Positions 1-8,340 of a DNA stretch of 64,000 nt are shown piece after piece (position 1 is the first letter of the stretch; each line of letters opens with the position of its first letter). Source of the stretch: GCA-2746795 sp963747345 (GTDB lineage: Bacteria > Chloroflexota > Anaerolineae > Promineifilales > Promineifilaceae); the NCBI GenBank assembly GCA_963747345.1, contig CAVVFA010000036.1:1-64000 (forward strand). The letters run 5' to 3'. The notes under the pieces were generated by a model. The model made no database searches. It was not told the DNA's origin and saw nothing but the letters and a program-made list of their open reading frames with translations. The position numbers and the translations under genes were made by a program.

Positions 1-915
1 ACTTCTCTCCCATGACTGCTCGATTTGAGCTTGCCAGGGAGCCAGGGTTTGCACGGCCATTTTGGCTTCTTTGTACTGGTCAGAAAAGGAGACCCACTCT
101 CCGCGAAAATTGCTCGATGGTTTTGGTTTGCTCGTCTAGCTGCTGCCGCCAGTTTTCCAGTTTTTGATTTCGTTCGTATTCGCCAATTTGGATTTGTTCC
201 ATCCAGTTTTTGGTGGAATCACGAATAGCTTGTTGGGCGTCAACTGCCGTTCTTACGTTAATGTCTAGTTTGCTCAGATTACTGGCAAGCACGTCCAATC
301 GATCCTCAATGGGCGACCAACGTTTGTTGACACCAATCATATTGCGTCTGGATTTCATTGAGGTTGCGGGCGTTTTGTTTCTCTTTTTCTTCGAGGAAGG
401 AGAGCGAGTTTTCCCAGGAATCGACGCGGTTGCCCACCGTGCTGATTTTGTTTTGCTGTTGGCCGATGAGGGTTGCCAGCCGATTTTCTTCTGCCTGGCG
501 CAGTTCCATTTCTCGTTGTAAACGGCCGATAGCGGGCAGTTCCTTGCGCACATCGGCAATTTCACGCACGTTTGATTCATGCTCGACACGGCGCATCGCT
601 TCCAGTTCTGATTCAGCTTGAAGGCGGCGTTGGTCGTATTGCTCGATGAGCTGCACCATTTCATCTTTGAATTGGGTGAGCTGTACGTCTACTTGCGGGA
701 TGCGTGAAACTTGCGCATTTAGTTTGGATATTTGCTCTTCAAGTTATTTGATGCGCTGGTCGCGCTGCCGAAACGTCTCGTTCCCGTACTTCTAGTTTTT
801 GTTCAAGCTCGGCAAATTTGCGACTGCTTTTGCGTCGTTCTTCGTCCAGCCACTCGAGTTGTTTGCGCAGGTCTGCTAGTTCTTGTGCCTGTGGTGTTAT
901 CGGGTTTTTAGCCAT
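1..915 (-). CDS. Coiled-coil protein, frameshifted and cut by the window edge
   Basis: I do not recognise a family. Three overlapping minus-strand reading frames join into one long protein. The first begins at ATG 915-913 (MAKNPITPQAQELADLRK), preceded by AAAGGA at a good distance. The frame then changes near 740, near 330 and near 90, and the last frame runs off the left edge. All pieces are rich in E, K, Q, R and L with heptad-like spacing (for example LADLRKQLEWLDEERRK), so a long alpha-helical coiled coil is the only structural statement I can make. No signal peptide or membrane segment is visible. The changes of frame are more likely assembly indels than decay, because codon quality stays good on both sides of each break. 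Confidence 0.6.
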
Positions 916-1142
916 GTTCACGTTCCTTTGAATTGGGCTTTGTATCAGTTTGCATTATAGCTTGCGCGGGGCGTGAGGGCGAATAGCAGGAGAATTGTAA
1001 CTGTCAACGGGCATAATCTACATTTTGTCTTCTGGTTGCATGTGCAGTTGCAGGTTGCAAGTGAATTTTTGAGTTTCTAATGTACTTTATGAAGAGTATT
1101 AAACGTTTTGCCCGTTGTTCTTTGCTCCATTACAATCTGCCC

Positions 1143-2257
1143 ATGCATATTGGAATTGATTGTCGGCTGCCGTTTTACCAGATGGGTGGCATTAGTCAGT
1201 ATACGATTCATCTCATTCAAGCGTTGGCGAAAATTGACCAAGAGAATCGGTACACTATTTTTCACAGCCGTAAAGACGGCCGTTCTTACCTTCCATCCTC
1301 CCCTAATTTTCAACGGCGTGATTTACGGACGCCTGCCCACCATCGTTTTGAGCGACAGGCGTTGGCGGCGGAACTGCTGCCGTACCGCCTGGACGTGGTG
1401 CATAGCCCTGATTTTATTCCGCCAGCGGCGGGCGCAAAACGGACTCTCATTACGGTTCACGATCTCAATTTCATCTTTTACCCGGAGTTTTTGACGACGG
1501 AGAGCTTGCGTTACTATCGAGATCAGATTGGCGTGGGCAGTGGCGAAGGCTGATCATGTTTCGGCCGACAGCGAGGCGACCCGTCAGGATATGATTGACC
1601 GTTTGCTGGTGCCACCGGAAAAAATCACGACGATTCATTTAGCGGCGAATCCTTTGTATGAACGGCCGTTTTCCCCATCAGAAATCGACGCCACATTAAG
1701 CCAACACAATTTGCCGCGTGGGTTTGTGCTCGCGGTTGGCACACTGGAACCGCGCAAGAATTTGCCGATGTTGATTCGGGCGTATGGACAAATGGTGCAG
1801 GAAACGGCCGTTGACATGCCGCTGATTCTGGTCGGCGGCAAAGGCTGGATTTACGATGAGATTTTCGCCACGATTGATGCGTTGGGCTTACGGGATAAGG
1901 TGCGGCATTTGAGCGGTATTTTTGATGAGCAATTGGCGCATCTGTACCACGCGGCGGGGGTGCTGGTGACACCGTCTAAATATGAAGGCTTTGGTCTGCC
2001 GGCGCTGGAAGCGATGCATTGTGATTGTCCGGTGATTGTGAGCAATTGTGGCTCTCTGCCGGAGGTGGCGGGTGAGGCTGGCATGTTGCTCGACCCAGAT
2101 GACGAGACTGCCTGGGCGGAGGCGATGGCAACTGGTGCTGCTGGATTCTGAATTGCGGGATGAGATGGTGGAAAACGGCCGTTTGCAAGCCGCTAAATTC
2201 ACCTGGCAAAAAACCGCCGAAATGACTCTGGAACTTTATACATCAAAAACTAGATAA
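1143..2257 (+). CDS. Family-4 glycosyltransferase (GT-B), two frameshifts
   Basis: Retaining glycosyltransferase of the GT4 type, expected to transfer a sugar from an activated donor during polysaccharide or glycolipid synthesis in the cytoplasm. The N-terminal Rossmann half begins MHIGIDCRLPFYQMGGIS. The C-terminal half has the diagnostic VGTLEPRKN stretch and the donor-site motif PSKYEGFGLPALEAMHC, with the EGFGLP core and the E of the EX7E pair. The start at 1143 is chosen because homologous proteins begin MxIGIDxR. The open frame itself begins at 1080. The frame changes around 1530-1550 and again around 2125-2150. All pieces align in order to a single protein of about 370 residues, so I treat it as one gene. 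A second GT4 gene follows 100 bp downstream on the same strand, suggesting a shared glycan pathway. Confidence 0.85.
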
Positions 2258-2330
2258 TCCGCAGATTTCGCAGATTACGCAGATTTTTTAAACCGTAAAA
2301 ATAATCTGCGCCATCTGCGAAATCTGCGGA
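2258..2330. repeat. Intergenic hairpin built from iterated CGCAGATT words
   Basis: Left arm 2258-2285 and right arm 2303-2330 are near-perfect inverted copies. Each arm contains three units of the word (C)GCAGATT. It lies just after the stop of the first glycosyltransferase and before the next. It may terminate transcription, but the U-tract expected after the right arm is poor. Confidence 0.7.
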
Positions 2331-2355
2331 CAAATAAAAAAAAGCGTGCCCACGT

Positions 2356-3642
2356 ATGACAAGTATTCTCATTTTGACACCCCAGTTACCCTACCCGCCG
2401 CATCAAGGCACCAGTTTGCGAAATTTCCACATCATTCGTGGTTTGGCAGAGCGGCATGACATCATCTTGCTCAGTTTCTTAGAGGATAACCAGTCGGCTG
2501 ATCCAGGTGCAAATGAGCCGTTGTTTGCCTTGTGTGCAGCAAATTGTGACGACGCCTGTGCCGCAGCGCACCAAGGGCTAAGCGGTTCGCGCAGATGGGC
2601 ACAACGCTGCCTGCCCGATATGGCGCATCGGCTGTACAGCGTGGACTATGATGTGAAACTGCGTCAGCTTTTGGCTGAGACGCAGTTCGATATTGTGCAG
2701 GTGGAAGGCATTGAACTGGCGCGTTACATCCCCACCATCCGAGAACTAAGTCCCGCCAGCAAAATTGTCTTTGACGACCACAATGCCGAGGCTGAATTAC
2801 AGCGCCGCAACATGGAAACGGATGCCGCGATTCCTAAACGGTGGCCGGCGGCGGCTTATTCCTGGGTGCAGGTGGGGCGCTTGGAGAAATTTGAGGCTGA
2901 GGCGTGTGCGGCGGCGGATTGGATAACGGCCGTTTCCGAGGCAGACGTTACGCATCTTAAGAAACTTTTTCAACGCAGAGGCGCAAAGACGCAGAGGAAA
3001 AACATTACCGCTATTCCCAATTGTATTGATGTTACCCAATACGCTTTGCGTAATAATGATTCATCCTTCACTCCTTCGGCAGGCTCAGGACAGGCACTTC
3101 ATCCTTCATCCTTTGATTTAGTTTTTAGCGGCAAAATGGACTATCGCCCCAACATCGACGCCGTGTTGTGGTTTGCGGATGCGGTGTGGCCTCAAATTTT
3201 GGCAAAACGGCCGTTATCAACCTGGGCCATCGTCGGACAAAAACCACATGCACGGCTGGCACGGTTGAAAGAGGTGGCAGGCGTCACGGTGACGGGTTGG
3301 GTAGACAGCGTGCAGCCGTATCTGGCGAGGGCGGGTGTCTACATCATGCCGTTTCGTGTAGGTAGTGGCACACGCTTGAAGCTGATTGAAGCAATGGCCT
3401 CTGGCTTGGCGATTGTCAGTACGCGCATTGGCGCGGAGGGTTTTCCGGTGGAAAACGGCCGTGAGATTGTGTTGGCGGATACGGAAGATGAGATGGTAAC
3501 GGCCGTTCTCGATTTGCTTGATCATCCAGAAAAGCGGGCGGCAATCGGCCAAAATGCCAGCCAATTTGCCAAAAATTATGATTGGCGTGTCGTCATTCCC
3601 CAGTTTGAAGCGATTTACTCCCGGTTGTTGAATGTCGAGTAG
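2356..3642 (+). CDS. Family-4 glycosyltransferase with two repeat-derived in-frame insertions
   Basis: A 428-residue GT-B glycosyltransferase. It starts MTSILILTPQLPYPPHQGT, the typical N-terminal glycine-rich loop. The C-terminal donor half contains FSGKMDYRPNIDAVLWF, VGQKPHARL and the phosphate/sugar site MPFRVGSGTRLKLIEAMASG. It resembles the PEP-CTERM/XrtA-type group of GT4 proteins, with no DXD requirement. Two unusual stretches sit between the domains. One, at nt 2973-2997, is a string of CGCAGAG/GCGCAAAG words read as RRGAKTQR. The other, at nt 3074-3094, is a copy of the CTTCGACAGGCTCAGGACAGG-type dispersed repeat read as PSAGSGQAL. Both keep the frame open and fall in the inter-domain linker, where extra residues are likely tolerated. 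Four exact copies of the AACGGCCGTT palindrome or close variants lie in this gene. Confidence 0.88.
   Translation: MTSILILTPQLPYPPHQGTSLRNFHIIRGLAERHDIILLSFLEDNQSADPGANEPLFALCAANCDDACAAAHQGLSGSRRWAQRCLPDMAHRLYSVDYDVKLRQLLAETQFDIVQVEGIELARYIPTIRELSPASKIVFDDHNAEAELQRRNMETDAAIPKRWPAAAYSWVQVGRLEKFEAEACAAADWITAVSEADVTHLKKLFQRRGAKTQRKNITAIPNCIDVTQYALRNNDSSFTPSAGSGQALHPSSFDLVFSGKMDYRPNIDAVLWFADAVWPQILAKRPLSTWAIVGQKPHARLARLKEVAGVTVTGWVDSVQPYLARAGVYIMPFRVGSGTRLKLIEAMASGLAIVSTRIGAEGFPVENGREIVLADTEDEMVTAVLDLLDHPEKRAAIGQNASQFAKNYDWRVVIPQFEAIYSRLLNVE
2973..2997 (+). repeat. Iterated CGCAGAGG/GCAAAGA words inside a gene
   Basis: A 25-bp string of the type seen elsewhere in this window only in intergenic hairpins, here read in frame inside the second glycosyltransferase. 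Only one arm is present, so it is not a hairpin. Confidence 0.5.
3074..3094 (+). repeat. CTTCGRCARGCTCAGGACAGG dispersed repeat, in-gene copy
   Basis: 21-bp element with other copies at 10185-10205 (intergenic), a partial one at 21017-21032 and a palindromic one at 44736-44781. This copy is inside a coding frame. Confidence 0.75.
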
Positions 3643-3707
3643 CGATTTAAGATTTTGACAGAGGAGTTCTCATGGGCGGCACCGCACTACGATGAATGAA
3701 AATATGG

Positions 3708-3786
3708 CATCGAAGTTACGCGAATTTACGCTAATTATTCGGCTTTATCCAACAAAAATTCGTGTTAATTCGTGACAATTCGATGC
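3708..3786. repeat. Intergenic hairpin of GCATCGAATTAACGCGAATT type
   Basis: Left arm near 3708 and right arm ending at 3786 (CGATGC) are inverted and share the words GAATT/AACGCG. The same family occurs at 14839-14901. It sits immediately upstream of the NUDIX ribosome binding site, so it would fold in that mRNA leader. Confidence 0.65.
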
Positions 3787-3803
3787 AATTTACGGAGGAG
3801 GAA

Positions 3804-4305
3804 ATGATGCCGGAAATTGGACGATTTTTAGGTGGTGTGGGAGCGCTGATTATTAATCCTGAGAATGACACCTATCTTTTGCTCAAGCGAGCGCAGACAA
3901 AAGATTTTGCGCCGGGTGTCTGGGAATGTGTGACAGGGCGAGTGGATCAAGGCGAAGGGTTTGACGAAGCGGTGGTGCGGGAAGTGCGTGAGGAGATTGG
4001 GGCGGAAGTGCAGCCACTCTATATTTTAGGGACGACGCATTTTTATCGGGGAACGGCCGTTCCTGAAAACGAACTGATTGGCATCATCTACCTCTGCACG
4101 ATGCTGATTCCACAGCCATCACCATCAGCGAAGAACATGATGAGTACTGCTGGTTGACGGGTTCTCAAGCGCTAGACATGCTCGTTGGCGATGACGCCAC
4201 AACCATTTGGACACGCCGTCTCATTGAAAAAGCTGAAGCTATTAGACCGCATTTGACTGACCATTTACTTCAACTAAATAGAGAATTTAGCTTTTTGCTT
4301 GAATA
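3804..4305 (+). CDS. NUDIX hydrolase, frameshift near 4110
   Basis: Mg-dependent pyrophosphohydrolase of nucleoside diphosphate-linked compounds. The Nudix box G-x5-E-x7-REVxEExGx is complete: G R V D Q G E, then seven residues, then REVREEIG. The start is one of two adjacent ATG codons at 3804 and 3807, preceded by a strong GGAGGAG at 3794-3800. The first frame ends at 4157. A one-base change near 4105-4115 restores a frame reading TAITISEEHDEYCWLTGSQ and continuing to the TAG at 4303-4305, giving about 165 residues, a normal size for the family. Substrate cannot be told from sequence. It lies between the glycosyltransferases and the accessory island. Confidence 0.85.
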
Positions 4306-4315
4306 GCTGAGAACT

Positions 4316-4519
4316 CAAGTGGCGCTTTACGTTCTTTGACGATGAGAATGCTTTCATAAGCAGGTAGTTTTCCTTGAATGCGTGCTTCTATCACCAGCAG
4401 ATCGACCAGCGCACTGAGATGTCTCTTGTTTAAGTTTTGCGACCCTTTGTTTTTATCTCTGTCTTAGCGTAACTGTAACCAGGATTGATTAACTTCTAAA
4501 TTTTCTATTTCTAGTCTGT
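4316..4519 (-). pseudogene. Decayed copy of the C-terminus of the dipeptide-repeat protein
   Basis: Read on the minus strand this gives a degenerate peptide ending FEARIQGELPTYEGILIVKE-like (seen here as IEARIQGKLPAYESILIVKE). It aligns along about 65 residues with the C-terminus of the gene at 6976-8337, including the preceding NQ-L-Q...K-L-K region. It carries an in-frame stop and small indels and has no start. It shows that the locus once held a second copy of that gene, or that the intervening DNA was inserted between two copies. Confidence 0.75.
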
Positions 4520-4882
4520 GAACGCTTTTCCAAATAGAAGGGAACGAAACTCATATGAACACAGGTTTCGTAGGGAATTCGACGAATTGGGTCAGTGAAA
4601 TTTATCACAAGCTCTTGATTTTTAGTTCTCGTTTCGTGTATGCTAGGCAAATGCGTTTTGCAGTAGGAGTGGTTGGAAAATCAGGTCAAAATCATTGTCG
4701 TTTTCATAGAAATGTCAGCAATACTGTTAAACGCAAAGCCAGAAAATTTATGTTCCGCAGCCAGTAAATGTAGTGCTGACTTATATCATGTATCTTCAAA
4801 AAATACCTTCATCTACCCTAATTGGTAAGGATATTTGGTATTCATATTAGATTGTTTTTCGATTTTGGGATCGAGGTTTCAA
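4520..4882. other. AT-rich stretch with no supported gene
   Basis: This interval is AT-rich compared with the flanks. It contains one 70-codon plus-strand open frame (4555-4767) with no recognisable domain and no ribosome binding site. I see nothing else here except GAGG at 4873-4876, which serves the next gene. Confidence 0.5.
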
Positions 4883-6328
4883 ATGTTTCATTTTCCGCAT
4901 CCTCCAGACACATTGGTAAAACGGCAGATTGAGTGCGTTAGTTGTAAAGAGGTATTTATTATTTCAGAAGATTATGTGCAGCCATTTTCTCAAAGAACAT
5001 TCATTAACTGCCCTCGTTGTGGCACCGATAATCAAAACTGGCTGCGATTGTCCTATGCATCCCATCCAGGCAATAAATTAGAACAGATTTGGGACTTTCT
5101 AAACCGTTTTAGCCTAACCTGGCTAAGTATTGCCGTTACGCTTTTTTTGTTAATCCGTCTGTTAATGCGTGAATGGGGTAATGAGTATTTATTAACCTAT
5201 GCCCTGGTGTTTGTGATAATCATTTTAGGAACCGTTATCCCAATCACAGCGATTACCGGCCAATGGCGAACAGAACGTATCCACAAAATCATAGCCAAAT
5301 TCGACAAAACCCTCCCTTGGTATAAATTGCTTTCACCGGCATTGGTGCAAGGGGTTTTGTATTTTGGACTATTTGTGCTCTTCATTCCGACCGTCGTCTA
5401 CATTCTTTTACCCGGGGTAACAGGAGCCTACCAAAATGAAAAACTCCTGACTGAACGAATCGATCAGGTGTTAGTGGCTTTAGACGATGCCGCCATGCAA
5501 GATTTAGCGGACAACCATAGCAACGAACTGGCACCGGCTAACAATGCACTCATCAGTTTGCAAGGATTGATGCCCAACAATCTGTTTTTGTGCGATCCTG
5601 CCGACATTGACACCATGCTCACAAATTTAGGGGATATGAACACGCAAGGCATATCGCCAGAAACGGCAGTTCTCATTGAAAACGCCTTTCATCATCTGGA
5701 ACAACTAAAAACGCAAGCCGCGAACGGCTCCTGCGACCCCAATACCGTCATCAGCGCCGTTCAGCCCCTAAGCACATTGAACGCAGATACGTGGCAAGCC
5801 TGTATCACAGCGCATGCCGCCGACATCGCCACAAACCCCGTCTGCAACGATCCAGCCGTCCTCACCATCGTAGAATATTTGCAAAAGGCAGGGGATCCTG
5901 GTGCTGTTTTTTTGGGCACATTGACCGGTAAAATCAGATATACACTACAACAAGTACGCACCCTGGTTCAGCAAACCGACGATCCCGAAATTCTCGCCCG
6001 TATCGAGAGTGACGTGACCACAATTGAGAAGGTCATCAAACGCGCCAACGACGGGCCAGACACGTTGCCTGGTACAGATACCATGCTCAATACTTGGCTG
6101 ATATATGTGGGCATATCTTGTTTAATTGCCGTGATAACGGCCGTTGTCGCTACAGAAATCTACGTAAGCCAAATCAACAATGATTTGCCTAAACCCATTT
6201 GCAGCAGTATCCTCAATCTGACCCGTGTTGTGCAATGGGAGATTGACAGATCACTTGAAAGTGTTGAGGAATTAAAAAGGATTGAATGGACGGATGCTGA
6301 GCGCAACCAACATGGCGGAATTAATTGA
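4883..6328 (+). CDS. Zinc-ribbon membrane protein of unknown function; frame continues past TGA to 6466
   Basis: Not recognised. The N-terminus carries a zinc-ribbon pair, CVSC near residue 18 and CPRC near residue 46, presumably cytoplasmic. Two hydrophobic segments follow (around residues 80-97 and 107-128). There is a third near 155-180, then a soluble stretch of about 240 residues with four to five cysteines (LFLCDPAD, GSCDP, WQACI, NPVCNDP). A final membrane helix (LIYVGISCLIAVITAVVATE) and a short tail end the protein. The start at 4883 has GAGG eight bases upstream; the frame is open from 4835. After the TGA at 6326-6328 the same frame stays open for 45 more codons with protein-like content (GNYVRAQKYVVSSDIWGNLR) to a TAA at 6464-6466. 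So the TGA may be a nonsense change or a sequencing error. The gene lies in the accessory island beside the NACHT operon, on the opposite strand. Confidence 0.7.
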   Translation: MFHFPHPPDTLVKRQIECVSCKEVFIISEDYVQPFSQRTFINCPRCGTDNQNWLRLSYASHPGNKLEQIWDFLNRFSLTWLSIAVTLFLLIRLLMREWGNEYLLTYALVFVIIILGTVIPITAITGQWRTERIHKIIAKFDKTLPWYKLLSPALVQGVLYFGLFVLFIPTVVYILLPGVTGAYQNEKLLTERIDQVLVALDDAAMQDLADNHSNELAPANNALISLQGLMPNNLFLCDPADIDTMLTNLGDMNTQGISPETAVLIENAFHHLEQLKTQAANGSCDPNTVISAVQPLSTLNADTWQACITAHAADIATNPVCNDPAVLTIVEYLQKAGDPGAVFLGTLTGKIRYTLQQVRTLVQQTDDPEILARIESDVTTIEKVIKRANDGPDTLPGTDTMLNTWLIYVGISCLIAVITAVVATEIYVSQINNDLPKPICSSILNLTRVVQWEIDRSLESVEELKRIEWTDAERNQHGGIN

Positions 6329-6586
6329 GAAGGTCTACGACGTACGTCAAACGATACCGCATCTGGTAATTATGTTCGCGCCCAAAAATATGTTGTGTCA
6401 TCTGATATATGGGGGAATTTAAGGCAAACGGCTGTTAAAAATGTTCGTGTGTATAGTCGCCATTAATTAAACAAACCAAATCTCGATATCAAGCGATATC
6501 ATTCAAGAATTATTGAAAGGGCATAGCAACAAAAAACAAACACGAAAACAACTTTTTACCCTTTTGCACAAAGGCAGCAATAAACA

Positions 6587-6730
6587 ATGGGGCCATTACT
6601 TCTTTACATACTTATCGTTACCCTTATCAACATAGGGCTTATGACATTCCTACTTACCTGGGGGTTTCTCAGTATAGGTTCCAGGCAAAACAAATTTAAT
6701 CAACCTGTGCACACCGTCGTTTATAAATAG
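6587..6730 (+). CDS. Possible 47-residue membrane peptide or gene remnant
   Basis: Within the otherwise gene-poor 6467-6975 interval an ATG at 6587 opens MGPLLLYILIVTLINIGLMT and continues as one long hydrophobic helix, ending at TAG 6728-6730. There is no clear ribosome binding site. The surrounding sequence has other short protein-like pieces in different frames, so this may be a fragment of a decayed membrane protein gene. The rest of 6467-6975 shows nothing I can support. Confidence 0.25.
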   Translation: MGPLLLYILIVTLINIGLMTFLLTWGFLSIGSRQNKFNQPVHTVVYK

Positions 6731-6975
6731 AAAACACTTTGGTTACGCACCGTGGGAACGTTCCTCTTCATCAATCCTACTAATCGGCGTTAGCTTATGG
6801 GCCATAGTAGAAACATCAACGCACACTATCCCGATTCTGCCTACAAAGGCGGGATACCCCAGAAATGCCCACTAGCACAATAACACAATTACAAACAAAG
6901 ATAGAAGATACGCTCTACGACTCCGAACAAACATTGAACAATCAAATACGACGTACCTTAATTAGCTGTTGATAA

Positions 6976-8337
6976 TCAAACTGGCTCTTTACGTTCCTTG
7001 ACGATGAGGATGCCCTCGTAAGTAGGTAGCTCGCCCTGAATGCGTGCTTCAAATGTGAGTAGATTATTGTACAGACCGGCCAACTGTGCTTTCTCTTGCT
7101 TGAGTTTTGCGACCCTTTGTTTTTTCTCCGTGTCTTGGCGGAACAGTAACCGGGGTTGATTGGCTTCTAAACTTTTTATTTCCACTTCATGATCAAAATA
7201 TAAACTTAGAACGAATTGGCGGAGAGAATCTCGACTGCCTTGCCTTTCCTCAATGGTTTGATCGAGTTTGTTCTCCACCAACAGGGAAAATTTATGATCT
7301 TGAACGCTGTTTTTTGTAGCTCCTGCTAAAAAAACATGATGCCATGTTTGATCTAAATCAAGTGGATTCCCTGTTTTGATAAATGGGTCAAAGGTAAGAG
7401 CAAGGTCAAGGGCAAGGTCAAGGGCAAGGTCACGGGCAAGGTCACGGGCAAGGCCAAGGCCAAGGTCAAGGTCACGGTCAAGGTCATGGGCACGGGCAAG
7501 GGCGTGGGCATGGGCACGGGCAAGGTCAAGGTAATGGGCAAGGTCACGGGCACGGGCATGGTCAAGATCAAGAGCAAGGTCACGGGCATGGGTACGGGCA
7601 TGTTCAAGGGCAAGGGCAAGGGCACGATCATGACCAAGGTCACGGGCAAGGTCAAGGTCAAGGGCACGGGCATGGGTAAGGTCAAGGGCACGGGCAATGG
7701 CAAGGTCAAGGTCACGGGCGCGGGCACGATCAATGGTACGGTCACGGGCACGGTCACGGGCACGGTCAAGGGCACGGTCAAGGGCAAGGTCAAGGGCAAA
7801 GTCACGGGCAAGGCCAAGGCCAAGGTCACGGTCAAGGTCAAGGTAATGGGCAAGGGCGTGGGCACGGGCAAGGTCAAGGTAATGGGCAAGGTCACGGGCA
7901 AGGGCAAGAGCACGATTACGGTCATGACCAAGGTCAAGAAAATAAAAAAATTTCAAAACTGAATTCCTCTGGTTAGCGACAGGCATCGCTAACCAGAAGA
8001 AATCAGTTTGTTTGCCTTTTATAACCCAAAATCCTATGGGGTTGTTACCTTCCGCCTTAACTGTCGGCATGTTTCCTTTACAGTCGTTACTGGTGGGAAG
8101 TCTGTAGAGCCATTCATCTTTTGAGCGTTGTGTAAGCCATTGGCAAAATGCTGTCGCGGCTGAGGGTCGCACCCCTGTCACTGGTTGTCGCCCCGTTCCT
8201 GATGGAAAGGTATAGGTTTGCCAATGATCTGGTTGGTAATACTTGCCCTCTACGCGTAGCTCATCCAGAAAAAGCTGGAATTCAGCATGGGTGATGAGGC
8301 TGTTGTCAATGTACGTGTTTTCGTTGATACGTATCAT
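6976..8337 (-). CDS. FGE/SUMF1-like N-terminus plus (A/D)-(L/R/H) dipeptide-repeat protein, NACHT partner
   Basis: A 453-residue protein in three parts. Residues 1 to about 130 resemble the first part of an FGE-sulfatase (SUMF1) fold: an ITHAEFQLFLDEL segment, WQTYTFPSGTGRQPVTGVRP, AATAFCQWLTQR and YRLPTSNDCKG. It stops before the part holding the paired catalytic cysteines, so formylglycine-generating activity is not expected. Residues about 134-313 alternate a small or acidic residue (A, D, G) with L, R, H, Y or I. The array has a 98-residue higher-order duplication: DLGHDR occurs at about 136 and 234, RDLAHYLDLARAHA occurs twice, and GLGLARD occurs twice. Residues 314-453 form a charged helical tail (EKKQRVAKLKQEKAQLAGLY). 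The start codon is 4 bp after the NACHT stop, indicating translational coupling. Role is inferred only: a target-binding or effector partner of the NACHT ATPase. A decayed copy of its C-terminus lies at 4316-4519. Confidence 0.8.
   Translation of the reverse strand: MIRINENTYIDNSLITHAEFQLFLDELRVEGKYYQPDHWQTYTFPSGTGRQPVTGVRPSAATAFCQWLTQRSKDEWLYRLPTSNDCKGNMPTVKAEGNNPIGFWVIKGKQTDFFWLAMPVANQRNSVLKFFYFLDLGHDRNRALALARDLAHYLDLARAHALAHYLDLDRDLGLGLARDFALDLALDRALDRARDRARDRTIDRARARDLDLAIARALDLTHARALDLDLARDLGHDRALALALEHARTHARDLALDLDHARARDLAHYLDLARAHAHALARAHDLDRDLDLGLGLARDLARDLALDLALDLALTFDPFIKTGNPLDLDQTWHHVFLAGATKNSVQDHKFSLLVENKLDQTIEERQGSRDSLRQFVLSLYFDHEVEIKSLEANQPRLLFRQDTEKKQRVAKLKQEKAQLAGLYNNLLTFEARIQGELPTYEGILIVKERKEPV
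7399..7938. repeat. About 90 tandem 6-bp units (GGTCAA/GGGCAA/GGTCAC family)
   Basis: On the plus strand the tract is made of six-base units drawn from GGTCAA, GGGCAA, GGTCAC, GGGCAC, GGCCAA and close variants. On the minus strand each unit encodes two residues of the alternating repeat. Because the period is a multiple of three and the units hold no stop triplets, long open frames also appear in shadow frames: a (T/P)-(L/V) frame on the minus strand and a K-V-T-G frame on the plus strand. Unit number is likely variable by slippage. Confidence 0.9.
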
Positions 8338-8340
8338 GGT

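Noticed and set aside
4555..4767. 70-codon plus-strand ORF
   Set aside because: No ribosome site, no domain and odd composition, in a decayed AT-rich stretch.
7390..7950. CRISPR array
   Set aside because: The unit is six bases with no spacers; it is a coding tandem repeat. No repeat-spacer pattern was seen anywhere in the window.
7353..7962. Long open frames on both strands over the hexanucleotide tract (T/P-L/V repeats on minus, K-V-T-G repeats on plus)
   Set aside because: They exist only because the six-base units contain no stop triplets in those frames. They lack ribosome sites and flanking domains, while the 6976-8337 frame has a structured N- and C-terminus.
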